Source of the DNA: Sindora glabra
Taxonomy: Eukaryota; Streptophyta; Magnoliopsida; Fabales; Fabaceae
DNA length: 64,000 nucleotides
NCBI GenBank assembly: GCA_020226215.1
Contig: CM035232.1
Location: forward strand, 21,111,276-21,175,275
Direction: 5' to 3'
How positions within the stretch are numbered: the first letter of the stretch is position 1; every line of letters starts with the position of its first letter. The notes beneath the pieces are model-generated. The model was not told where the DNA came from and made no database searches. It saw only the letters and a list, made by a program, of their open reading frames with translations. Made by a program: the position numbers and the translations under genes. Shown here one piece after another: positions 1 through 10,999 of this stretch.

Positions 1-562
1 TGTAAAAAATTTAATAATTAAATGTAATAATAAAAAATTCCTAAAGTTAGATAAATAATTAATGTTTTATATTTGTAAATTATTTGAAAATATTCTTTTC
101 AATTAATGTTTTATATTTGTAAATTATTTGAAAATATTCTTTTCAAAAATAAATTTAATATATATATATATGAATTTTTCTTAAAATCTCAATCAACTAA
201 TTTTATTCTATTTATTTTTTTATAATATGAACTTGAGTGACATTAATTTTAAGCATAAATCTGTTAAGAAAAAATAAAATATAAAAATAGAAATTATTTA
301 AATTATTAACATGCAATAATGAATCTATCCAATCATGGGAAATTAATTGTTAAAACCAATTGGCTATTAAATTATTAAATCATTACATATCTTTATATTA
401 TATATTAGTTAATTAATATTAGTTATGATATTTTTATCTCCTATTATGATAAGTGAAATTCTAATAATATGACAAGTGGAATTCTAATAATTCACCAAAT
501 GTCAATGTATCCTTTCTTTAATGAAAAATGAATTTGTCATTTCTTCTCTATTTAAAAGGACA
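1..562 (+). repeat. Dispersed AT-rich repeat, copy A (left edge may lie outside window)
   Basis: First of three related blocks, matching those near 1,258-1,740 and 2,092-2,520 over most of their length. Shared landmarks in the same order are a start resembling aaaatttaataa, the word aaagttagataaataatt, a stretch resembling tgaatttttcttgaaatctc, and tgacaagtggaattctaata near the end. Small indels separate the copies. No coding capacity is seen. It may be a non-autonomous element or an LTR pair (copies A and B) around the coiled-coil relic between them; neither target duplications nor a primer site are visible. Confidence 0.6.
57..144 (+). repeat. 44-bp tandem duplication inside copy A
   Basis: Two head-to-tail copies of a 44-bp unit that begins aattaatgttttatatttg. 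Copies B and C of the same family carry the unit once, so this duplication happened in copy A after the family spread. Confidence 0.8.
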
Positions 563-963
563 AACTTTAGAATGCCCAATTGGGGACTAATGCTGAAATT
601 TTAGACATAAACATTTTTGTCCTTTAAAGTATTACTTGGCCTTTACTTTATTAAATGTTTTTATCTCATTTATTTAAATATAATTTTCTAATTTTGAGGA
701 GGTGATGCTTATGAAATACATGTAGAGTACATTCAATATTACCTTTCGATTTAATTCGAGAAATGCAAAGGAGGGCCTCTTCAAAACCAAAGGGAAGGTA
801 CATAAATAATTTTAACTAAGTAAAATAATGGGATGTTGATTATATCAAAAGAATTGCCCAGCTAAACCATTCACAATCAACCAAACCCTTGAAATTTTTT
901 TTAGAATAATTTCCTTATATGGTATGATATTTGCTCCAAACATATCCGATTTACAAAAAATGG

Positions 964-1250
964 ATCAAGGACTTAAGAGATGGTTTAGAAGACACTAAAA
1001 GTAAAATCATAGAGATACCTAACAATAAGAAAGCGAAAATAAAGAAATATCAATTTTAGAAGAAAGGATTAAGGACTTGGAGGATGATTTAGAAGATACT
1101 ACAAGCAAAATCCTGGAACAACTTAACAAACAAGAAACACTATTTAGAAATTGAAGAACTTGTAAAAGCTTCTAATAGAAAATTTCTAGAAGCAAACTTA
1201 CGTTAAGAGGTAGCTAGTCATTCTAAACAACTCTATTAGGATAACAATAA
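964..1250 (+). pseudogene. Broken coiled-coil coding relic, possibly retroelement gag-derived
   Basis: One frame from 964 gives IKDLRDGLEDTKSKIIE, stopping at 1,057. A second frame from 1,062 gives the closely similar IKDLEDDLEDTTSKILEQL, stopping after about 30 residues. A third piece near 1,140 reads YLEIEELVKASNRKFLEANL. All are rich in Glu, Lys, Leu and Ile with heptad-like spacing, so an ancestral protein had a repeated coiled coil, now broken by frameshifts and stops. No zinc knuckle, protease or polymerase motif is nearby. I do not recognise the parent gene. A coiled-coil part of a plant retrotransposon gag is one possibility, and a similar relic occurs at 39.9 kb. Confidence 0.4.
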
Positions 1251-1257
1251 AATGATC

Positions 1258-1740
1258 TTGTAAAAAATTTAATAACTAAACATAATAATAAAAAATTACT
1301 AAAGTTAGATAAATAATTAATGTTTTATATTTGTAAATTATTTGAAAATATTCTTTTCAAAAATAAATTTAATATATATATATGAATTTTTCTTGAAATC
1401 TCAATTAACTAATTTTATTCTATTTATTTTGTTATAGTATGAGCTTGAGTTAATTTTAAATATAAATCTAGTTAAGAAAAAATAAAATATAAAAAATAGA
1501 AATTGTTAAAATTATTGATATGCAACAATGAATTTATCATGAAGCAATCATGTGAAATTAATTGTTAAAACCAATTGGCTATTAAATCATTACATATCTC
1601 TATATTGTATATTAGTTAATATTAGTTATGATATTTTTACTTGCTATTATGACCAAGTGGAATTCTAATAATTTACCAAGTATCAATGTATCATTTTTTT
1701 AATATTCAATTCTTCTCTATCTAAAAGGACAAATCTTAGG
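1258..1740 (+). repeat. Dispersed AT-rich repeat, copy B
   Basis: Second copy of the family, in the same orientation as A, ending like A with a segment resembling tctctat(t/c)taaaaggacaaa. A and B flank the coiled-coil relic as direct repeats. The sequences just inside them do not show a clear primer-binding site or polypurine tract. Confidence 0.6.
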
Positions 1741-2091
1741 ACATGAATTTTTGTTTATATTGTGACACTTTTTTTTTTTACAATATGATTTTTTTTTATA
1801 TTGTGACACTTGTTGTTTTTTCACGTATTTGACATGTTTTACATTAGTACATTAAAATTTAGATATGTGAAATGTAGTTCAACCGGTTCCTTTTTTTTTC
1901 AATTTTATTTTATCTTCGTTTCAAATTATCTGTTGTAAAAGGTGCCCAAATATGTATGGTGATCATTCAAAAATACTTGAATAAAAAATATATGAAACCA
2001 TATTAAATCTAATAGAAATTTTGATTATTATGATAAATAGATGGTTATAATATTTATTAACATAATTCCTATTTAACATGAATCAGAATTA

Positions 2092-2520
2092 AAAATTTTA
2101 ATAATTAAAAGTAATAATAAAAAATTACTAAAGTTAGATAAATAATTAATTTTTTATATTTGTAAATTATTTGAAAATATTCTTTTCAAAAATAAATTTA
2201 ATATATATATATGAATTTTTCTTGAAATCTCAATCAACTAATTTTATTCTATTTATTTTTTTATAGAATGAACTTAAGTTATAAAACTTAGTTAATTTTA
2301 AGTATAAATCTAGTTAAGAAAAACAAAATATAAAAAATAGAAATTGTTAAAATTAATGACATATAATAATGAAAACTAACTGACTATTAAATCATTACAT
2401 ATCTCTATATTATATATTAATTAATATTAGTTATGATATTTTTATTTTCTATTGTGACAAGTGGAATTCTAATAATTCATCAAGTGTCAATGCATCATTT
2501 TTTAATGAAAATTATATCGT
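2092..2520 (+). repeat. Dispersed AT-rich repeat, copy C
   Basis: Third copy, slightly shorter, with the same order of landmarks and ending near ttttaatgaaaatta. It lacks the 44-bp duplication of copy A. Confidence 0.55.
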
Positions 2521-3503
2521 CTCAAATATTAAATTATGATTTATTAATCATATTGTATCCATTTTTATCTTTTTAGTATATTTTCTTGCCTTAGAAAATT
2601 GAAAAATAATATTGAATTATAATAAGTAAAATGTATATTTATTTTATTCAATTTAAAGCAATAACAAAAAGTTAGAAATATTAATTTAAATTTATTATCA
2701 AATTTTTTTAATAGTTTATAATTAAAGTATAACACATAAATATTTAGATAAAATTTTACACTTATTATGTCAATCAATCATTTAATATGTACACTTAATT
2801 ATTTCATTCTTAATAATATATTAGAAAATAGTAAAAGAGTAAAGTAAATAATCACAATTATTAATAAAAAAAACTAAAAGTTGAGAATTAGATAAATAAC
2901 AAGCCATCAAAAAAGGTAATTTTTTAATTTGTAATTATCTCATTCCTTGATTTTTTTTTCCATCAATAATTGTGATAATTTATTATAACATTTAAAGTTT
3001 ATTTTACACTTCAGAAGATATGAATTCCTACATAAGAAATAAGTTAAACAGAACTTCACTTACATTTTGTCTTTTAATTATGAGATTAATTATATATTTT
3101 AATAGATAAATATTAACAATGCATTAATCCCTCTATGCAATAATGATATATCATCATTAAATTTTTTATTGTAAATTTAAAAGAGGTGAGATTTAAGTTT
3201 CTCCTTTTTCTTATCATTTTCAAAGAGATATACAATTATTTACTTAAGAATAATAAATAAGTTTTTAGTATAACATATATATAAAGTATTACTATAAATT
3301 GATTGCCTGCAACATAAGGTTTATTAAATACTAACGCAAATAATCTCATTGCATATCTTATTTCATGACTTGTTGCCAGGAACAATCATTTTTAATTATT
3401 TATGATACTTTACTATATGTTTTGATGTTAGTTAATTAATAATTATATTATCATAATCATGCCTTTTTTAAAAAATTTAGTATATATTTATAATATTGTA
3501 TAG
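2521..3503. other. AT-rich non-coding stretch
   Basis: I see no supported gene, RNA or clearly bounded repeat here. Short frames are low-complexity and rich in Phe, Ile, Asn and Lys, as expected by chance at this composition. Confidence 0.5.
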
Positions 3504-3505
3504 TA

Positions 3506-3992
3506 CTCCTTCCGTTCATTCTTATTTGTCGTATTTTGAAAAAAAATTATTTACTCTTATCTATTATTTTAGAATTCAAATGAAATATTAATTTTTTAAT
3601 TTTACCTTTATTTTTTATTAATAAATATTTTATTATTCTACTCTCTCAATCCATTTATATTTATTTTATTATATTTTTTTTTATTTTTAACTATTTTAAA
3701 CTTTGTATATAAAGTGTAATATTAAAAAATTTATTAAAAATAAATAAATTAAATTACTTTCTTAATAAATATGAAATTAGTTATCTATGACAAATGAATA
3801 AATTAAATTATTATTCTACACTCTCAATCTATTTGTATTTATTTTATTATATTTATCTTTTATTTTCAACTATTTTAAACTTCGTATATAAAGTGTAATA
3901 TTAAAAAATTTATTATAAATAAATAAATTAAATTACTTTCTTAATAAATGTGAAATTAATTATCTATGACAGATAATAAAAAATAAAGAGAG
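3506..3992. mobile_element. Stowaway-like (Tc1/mariner) MITE with internal tandem duplication
   Basis: The left end reads TA then ctccttccgttcattct and the right end is agagag then TA. The right end reversed begins tactctctttat, a degenerate form of the well-known plant Stowaway terminus ctccctccgt. Head-like words also occur inside, near 3,639 (ctctctcaatccatttat) and 3,815 (actctcaatctatttgt), each starting a ~175-bp unit (about 3,632-3,799 and 3,810-3,975) that is largely identical between copies. It is therefore a nested or tandem array rather than one simple element. It is non-coding. Confidence 0.55.
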
Positions 3993-4044
3993 TATTAAAT
4001 TAAATTTTTTCTTAGTGTAACACATGGATAACTTCCTAATTTAG

Positions 4045-4498
4045 AAGTCATTTGATTTGCTTCAATAATATGGAAAGTTCTATTTCTTAGGAAATAGAAA
4101 ATCGATGAGTTGCTTGGTTAATAATTATCTCAAACTTTCATAAATAGAACTTCTTAGAAGTTCTATTTCTTATAAAATATAGGAAGTTATTACCCACCTC
4201 CCCGTTAGGTAAGTTCTATTTCTCATATTATTTATAAATATAATAACAAAATTATTCTCATTAAATTTGATTAATGATAACTAAAATTTATTACTTTATA
4301 CTATAATAATATTAAGGATATAATAGTTATTTTATTAATACTCCCTGGGATATTCAAAGTTGAATCAAACAAGATATAGGAAGTGTCACTTCCTATGTAT
4401 CAACCAAATAACTTTAATTGCTTCTTAAAAAATTCATATCTTTCTTATGAAGTTCAATTTCCTACGGGAAGTCACTTTCTATGTAAACCAAACGACTC
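4045..4498. mobile_element. MITE with gtttgg-type inverted ends
   Basis: The left end reads gaagtcatttgatttg. The reverse complement of the right end reads gagtcgtttggttta, so imperfect terminal inverted repeats are visible. The flanks are TTA on the left and CTA on the right, compatible with a decayed 3-bp TTA duplication of the PIF/Harbinger type. Internal short inverted pieces around aggaagt and acttcct suggest a foldback interior. No coding capacity. Confidence 0.45.
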
Positions 4499-4711
4499 CT
4501 ACTACTATGGTTGACAGTAACATTATTTCCATAACCATGATGCTAGCGGTAAAATTTGTTGACAAAAATTAATTTAATTTATTAGTTGCCTTTTTGGTAA
4601 ATTAATTTAAAATATGTAAGGTTCTTACTTTATTTTAAAGTTAAACTAAATAATTAAAGAGTAAAGATGATATTTAGTTAAGAACTTTTGATTCAAGTGA
4701 AATATGATATT

Positions 4712-4810
4712 ATTTGAAAGTTTTACATTCTTTTACATCCTATATACGATTCAAAGACTTATTTGAAAGTTTTACATTCTTTTACATCCTATATTCAATT
4801 TCAAGACTTT
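4712..4810 (+). repeat. 49-bp tandem repeat, two copies
   Basis: Two consecutive copies of a 49-bp unit starting atttgaaagttttacattc. The first ~34 bases are identical and the tails diverge slightly. Confidence 0.8.
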
Positions 4811-5159
4811 CTGTACATACATTTAGTAATTTAATTATTCCTACCATTACAAAAAAAAATGCAACATTTAATATTTCATTTATAAAGGTAGTCATTATTA
4901 TATTTTTGTACTAGCACTATTAGTACATTATTTTTATTTTTATTATAATTATTCATTCCTCTATTCACTTATAATGCTAAAATGAATAAAAAAATTCAAA
5001 TTTATTATTAAATCTCACTTTAATAATATTGAATATGTAGTTGATTTTTTTATTGGATTTTTTTTCATTATCTACTTTAATATTATATGTGAAAAGAGGG
5101 ATGAATAATTATGAGAAAAAGTAAAAATAAAGAACTAATAGTGTTAATTATAAAATTTG
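4811..5159. other. AT-rich non-coding stretch
   Basis: Nothing recognisable. It may hold the left LTR of the relic that follows, but I could not align it by eye. Confidence 0.35.
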
Positions 5160-5502
5160 AGAAATGTAATAGTTACTATCTTTATAAATAAAGGATTAAT
5201 TTATTGAAATAAATTTAATTTGGATAAAAATTAATGCTCTATTACTTAAAAGTAGTCATCTGAATAAGGCCTAAAATAACTTAAAAAGGCTTAATCTTAA
5301 TATCCTAGTTTTTTGAAAGACTTATAAATTAATTTGGATAGCTATTTCCAAAGTGAAATTAATTCATAAGCCTTTAATTTAATTATTGATAAATAGGATT
5401 AATTTTTAATTATTTCATATATTTACTTGTCTAAAAAGAATAAGTACATGTTATAATTATAAATAAGCTTAGTAAAAATAATTTTCAATTATTTTATATT
5501 AA

Positions 5503-6780
5503 TAGAGCTAGGAAACGGACCAATCTAGTCCATTCATAAACCAACTCATATAAGTCGACCTTTAACATATCAAACTAGACTAGTCCATGTTTTTGGTAGG
5601 CTATGTATTATAAGGCCTAAGTTTAAATATGTCTAGTCGGTAAATTAACAGGTTAGCCCACAAATTGCATAAAATTTTGGATTTAAATAGTAATTAGCAA
5701 CCCAAAAACACATGAATCAGCACATATTCAATGAACCATCTTTTGCACAAATCCAAAATGGCTAATTATAAGTAGTAAAACAAATGCATTATAAAGGAAC
5801 ACCAAATAATTTATCACATGACATCGATGAAATATGCTTAAGACCTTTTTAGGAACCTTCACCATATAGCTCCTTCAATTTTCATTTATTTCCTCCCTAG
5901 TTTTTGGAGAGAAAAGCTATTGAAGAAGTTATACAATATCAATTGCTAAAATTTGAAATGACATAGTCGAGCAATCTAAAGGTGGGATATAAAATTTAGG
6001 CTTCATAATATTTTTTTCTATCCCCTAAAAATTAACCATAAATTTGCCTAATAGAAAACATATAAAATAGATGAGAAGGCAAGATAGTAATCGAATTGGT
6101 GGAACTCAAAATTGGTCGAATTGCTACAAAGATTCAAAGGAGAGGAACATGAACTAAATTGCAACGAGCTATAGTAGCAATAGAACATTTTTCAAGCTTT
6201 CAACTAGTGGTGCCACTAACTTTAATGATGGCTTTGGGAATTTTTTTTTCTTTAAGCAAATTTAATTTTAGAACTAAAGTTGGTAGCTTTTTCTTGCAAG
6301 TTGAAACTCTATTATGCTACACTTTTTTTCTTTTGCTTTACTATGATTGTGATGGTGGCATGAATGTATGATGTTATGCTGTCTACCTTTCTACTTTGCA
6401 CTATGCTTTGCTTCAAAAGCTTTTGGCTATTGTGTGAAATAACTTAAGCAAAATAACGATAGGACTTACTATCATTGGACTAACCAATTGGGGTAGGGAA
6501 TTTAGGTTAGGTTTGAATCATTTGATATTTTAATTTGGGTTTTGAGTTAAATAATTTTTTTAAATAGGAAAGACTGGGTAGTTGACTGGCTTTATATAAA
6601 AAAATAAATAAACTTAGCCTAGTCCTTCCATGGACGAACCTAATTGGACACCAAGCTTCATGGGTTGGACTCGAAAAAGCTAGTAACTACATGAGCTATT
6701 GTATAGTTAATCCAAGTCCTTTAAAGTCTATAGGCTAACGGACCAACCTGTGGATTGAAACCCATTTCATCAACTCTGCA
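5503..6780. mobile_element. Probable hAT-like non-autonomous insertion within the copia relic
   Basis: This block interrupts sequence that is continuous in the intact copia leader: left flank ...ttatatta and right flank aatgacttgctcaaa correspond to the uninterrupted ...catataatgacctgcttaaa near 15,260. Its left end begins tagagctaggaaacgg. The reverse complement of the right end begins cagagttgatgaaatggg, a weak inverted repeat in the style of plant hAT elements. No convincing 8-bp target duplication remains. The interior is more GC-rich near both ends, and no transposase motif is seen. Confidence 0.4.
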
Positions 6781-9700
6781 GACAATGACTTGCTCAAAAA
6801 GGATTGTTGTATATTGTAATTGAAAATTAGTTTAGTAAAATAATTTTATTTTAAATTTTATTTTATTATTGTATATCCTATCTTCCTAAAGAGATAAATT
6901 TATATTAATTGTGTATTATCTTAGTTGGTTTCAATTTTAAAAGAATTTTTACATATTATATTCTTTACCTAAAGGAGAGAATATAGTGATGTTTATATAC
7001 TTTTAAATATGTTATTGATATTTTAAATGTTTAGAACTAACATATTGTATTTTTAATTATTTTTACATAATTTCTTTTATTGAAACTATATTTTAATGAA
7101 ATGATATTTATAAATTACTTTAATATCATTTTCACACATAGTGCTTATAAACATTTTATTATACCATGAGTCTTATAGAGACTAAATAAGGTATGTTATT
7201 GATTTACATTAATATTTTTTGACATTTTATTTTATTTTTTAAATTAATTTATGTTTCTAAAAAGAACATGTCAAATGGATCTAGTTAATAATTGCATTAA
7301 TTTTCAAAATAAATTTATATTTTAATCCTTATTGTGTTTTTTAATTACACAAATTTAATATATATTTATATGTAAAAAGATTAAAATTAAAGGAATTTGG
7401 ATGTGACAATATTTTAATTTTGTGAGTATTTAATATATTATTTTATGTTGAAATTAATCACTTATTATATATACTTAAAAGATCATTGTTTTGGATTTTT
7501 ATATCCTAGCTCTTTTAAGAAAAATTTATGGATTGCTATAAATAATTATTACTAAAGTGAGATTATTTATATTGATTTATAAATTCTTTGAATTATATTA
7601 TAAGTGATTAATCTATGATTATTATATGCAATTGTCTACTTAAAGATGACTATTGCATATTTTAATCAAGAATATTTTACAAAGCATATAAATTTCTAAA
7701 GTTGCTTTAATTTTAAAAAAAATATATCTACTCAAACAGAACATATTTTTAATGCTAAGGTATTTTTTTTGGTTAGTTTCGTGATTAGAAGGATCTTTTA
7801 CGTGCTATATGTTCTGTCTAAAAGAAAGATTGTAACAATGTACATTACTATTATATCCATAAACTAAAAATTATATTCTTACTTCCAATATTATTTTTTT
7901 ACTTGTATGGTAAAAGTGTTACTTCTTTGATTAATATGTTCTTTCAAGATATAATTAGAACATGTTATTTTTACTTTGATTATAAAGGTAAACTGGTTTA
8001 AAGGATCCATTTGTTTAAATAGGACAATCTCTCTAACATCATATTATCCTTTATATGATTGAGTTCATATATTGAGAGAAAACTTAATATATATTATATA
8101 TTTTGCCTAAAGAAGAATTTATAATTATGTATTTGGAACTCTTATGTGTAAACCTTACTAATATCCAAGAAATTTTCATTTTTTATTATGTATTGTTAGA
8201 TAATTTACAAAATTAAATTTAACTTTCTTATAATTTAAAAAGTTATTAGATGAATTAATTTTTGAAAATGCCATGTACTATTTTGTAACTTTAGTTACAT
8301 GTTGATAAAATAAATTTTATATTATTATATAGCATTATGGTACTATAGTTATCAAATATAATCTTTTCTTTCCTTATCTAGGGTGAAATTGTATATAATT
8401 TTCTTTAAAAAATTATATTTAATAAATAAATCATTAAACAATTAATGTAAATAAATTTATAACTATTTGATTATCAAGAATGTCATTAATATTATATTTT
8501 TTTTGAAATATGATGAATTATTTGATAATATTTAGTCCATATTTTGAAATAATGTATAGTTTTTGAGAATTACTCATAACAAAAGGAGTTTGATTTAATG
8601 TTACGAAATTTTACTTATATTGTAAAATGTGATACCTATGTTCAAGAACTTGTTTTGTGTTTTGATTAAAGTTCATTTAATAATTTTTAAAATTGCTTCA
8701 CTTTTTAAAATTGTTTTTAAATATTGAAATTTATATATATATAGTTTTAGCTTGTAATAAGTTATATGTTATTACAGCTTCTCTTCGATGGAAGTTTTAT
8801 TTTCCCAGCATGTATCCTAATTTTTAGCCTAATATATTTATTTATTAGAAAATATGCATAATAAAAAATGCAAAAATTTCATTAAATCCTCTTTTATGTA
8901 TATAATATTTAAATTTTGAATTAATTTTTATTAAGCATATTTCTTACTAAAAATAATGAATTTGATATATATGCTTGTGTGTTTTTGTGACAATAGTATC
9001 AAGCAATTTATAAAATTCTTGACATATGTGTTGTGAATCCGAATTTCTATTTTTTGAAATTTGTATAAGATGCTTTTAGTTAACTAGTGTATATTGCTAC
9101 CATGAGAGTTTTCTAAATTGTTATAAGTCAAATTTTAATATTTTTTATTCATGTTTTGTTTAAGTGATTTCCAAAAATACATTATAAAAACTCTATTGTT
9201 AGATTTACTTAGTTTCAATTTTAAAATCTAATTTCGACTATCATGCAAGTTGTTTGTTTGATACACTAAAATTAATTATATAATTGATTTTTTTTTACTA
9301 TTAGTATGCTTTATTTATATTATATCATAATTTTAAAGTTGGCAATTTGAGGGATTATAATTTTACATATCACTAAGATATGTATGTAAAATTTAAATAT
9401 TTATTTTTCCCAAATCAAAGCTTTTATCTTTTATAAGATGTTTTAGAAACAAGTTAAGAGACGGATGTATACTTGGTTAGTGAGAGTTTTATATTATATA
9501 TATTATATAATCTTTCATCTTACTTGATGATTATAATATATTTGTTGGTACACAAGGTAAATGTATCATATATATTATTACATAATTTATTAATCTTTAT
9601 TTTTTGTATCATTATCATATTTATTATCAACTATATTGGTATATTATTGTGCATTTAAATATATGATTTATGGTTTCTTTATTTACACATGTATCTCCAT

Positions 9701-9874
9701 ATTATGACATATATCAATTATTATAATTGTAAGGACTTATATCAATCATTAGTTCCCAGACTTGTATATTAGGCCTTTTATGGACATCATATCAAAATAA
9801 CGAGACTTGCCTTGATAAAGGTTAGATATCATGTTTAATACATTATTTTGTATGATACTTTATCAAAAATAAGA

Positions 9875-10200
9875 TTTTATATCAATCGTTAGTTCTCAAA
9901 CTATATATTTATCTCTTAGATAACACCATTTTTAGACTTTAAGATATTTTGGTAACAAATATATGAGGATTAGAACTTAATATCAATTGCTAACTCCTAT
10001 GTTTGATGTTTGGCTCTTAATCGATACTATTTTAAAATTTTATATCAATCATTAGTTCCAAAATCATATATCCATATCTTAGATAACATCATTTTTCAAC
10101 TTTAAGATATTTTGGTAAGAAATTTATAAGGATTAAGACTTACTATTAGTTGTTAATTCTTGTATTTGATGTTTGGTTCTTAATTGATATTATTTTAAAA
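9875..10200 (+). repeat. 163-bp tandem repeat in the relic 3' region
   Basis: Two adjacent copies starting ttttatatcaatc(g/a)ttagt and ending near cttaat(c/t)gatactatttta. A third, truncated copy precedes them near 9,733. The intact copia element has only one such unit (about 18,030-18,110), so the array expanded in the relic. Confidence 0.65.
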
Positions 10201-10999
10201 TTTTGAAAAAACTAATTTTATTGTTATTAAAAGATTTCTTTATCTTATTATTAAGTTTATTTTGGAGAAATCGTTGAGAATTGCTTGAAAAATAGCAAGT
10301 TCTGATATATCATAATTTTGATACTATTTTTATTACTACATTTTCACATTAATGACTTATTTGTAAGCAATTGATAATATATGTAACTATAAAAGGCTTT
10401 GTATTGATAGTAATGTAATTATTGTCATAATTCAATTTTGTTAGTTGCTTAAGTATGAGTTATATTTCAAGTATGATTTCTTAAATGATATATTTTAAAA
10501 TCATGGCCACAAGTCTAAATTTTCTGTTTAGCTTAAAAATCATTTTTCACATAAAATATTTTAAAATAAAATCTTAACAATTATTATTACCTAAGTAAAA
10601 GAATATTAAAAAAATTTTGCGAGCAACCATAATTGTAGGTATTTATTTTTTTGATAAAATTGACTAAACAATGATTCAAGAAGTTTTTATTTTTTAATAT
10701 TTAATTTTTAAAAAAAAATAATTTATTACTTTATTTTATAAATATCTGATTATGAATTAATGTATTTAGTGGCTCAAGTATAAGCTTATATCTTTATTGG
10801 CTCATAATTGAAGGAGCTGATAAGACTTTATTTATATTAATTAGATTCTTTTTCCACTCCTCACTGATTATAGATCTTGATTTATTCAATTAATAATTGT
10901 ATACTCTAAAAGAAAAAGAAGAAAATTATTATAATACTCATTTAAATACTACCATGCTCATGTAAAGGCACACTTCTATACTAATTTTATTATAGTGTT

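Larger units (their letters stand above)
5160..10930 (+). mobile_element. Decayed non-coding relic related to the 13.5-18.9 kb copia element
   Basis: The right part, 9,465-10,605, follows the copia 3' untranslated region landmark by landmark: ttggttagtg, the phrase atcattagttcc, tcataattttgatact, then a purine-rich aagtaaaagaat where the intact element has aagtgggagaa. Sequence from about 10,606 to 10,930 then resembles the LTR. The left part (5,280-5,500 joined to 6,790-7,040) matches the copia leader at 15,040-15,480. Leader-like blocks recur near 7,490-7,860 and 7,960-8,180. Between leader and 3' region I find no gag or pol trace, so this looks like a large non-autonomous derivative or one that lost its genes long ago. 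The left boundary is not established. Confidence 0.5.

Noticed and set aside
2565..2777. 70-residue minus-strand open frame
   Set aside because: Composition is almost only Phe, Ile, Leu, Asn, Tyr and Lys; expected by chance in AT-rich DNA.
6159..6371. 70-residue open frame inside the hAT-like insertion
   Set aside because: No transposase motif and no similarity I recognise; a chance frame in GC-richer DNA.
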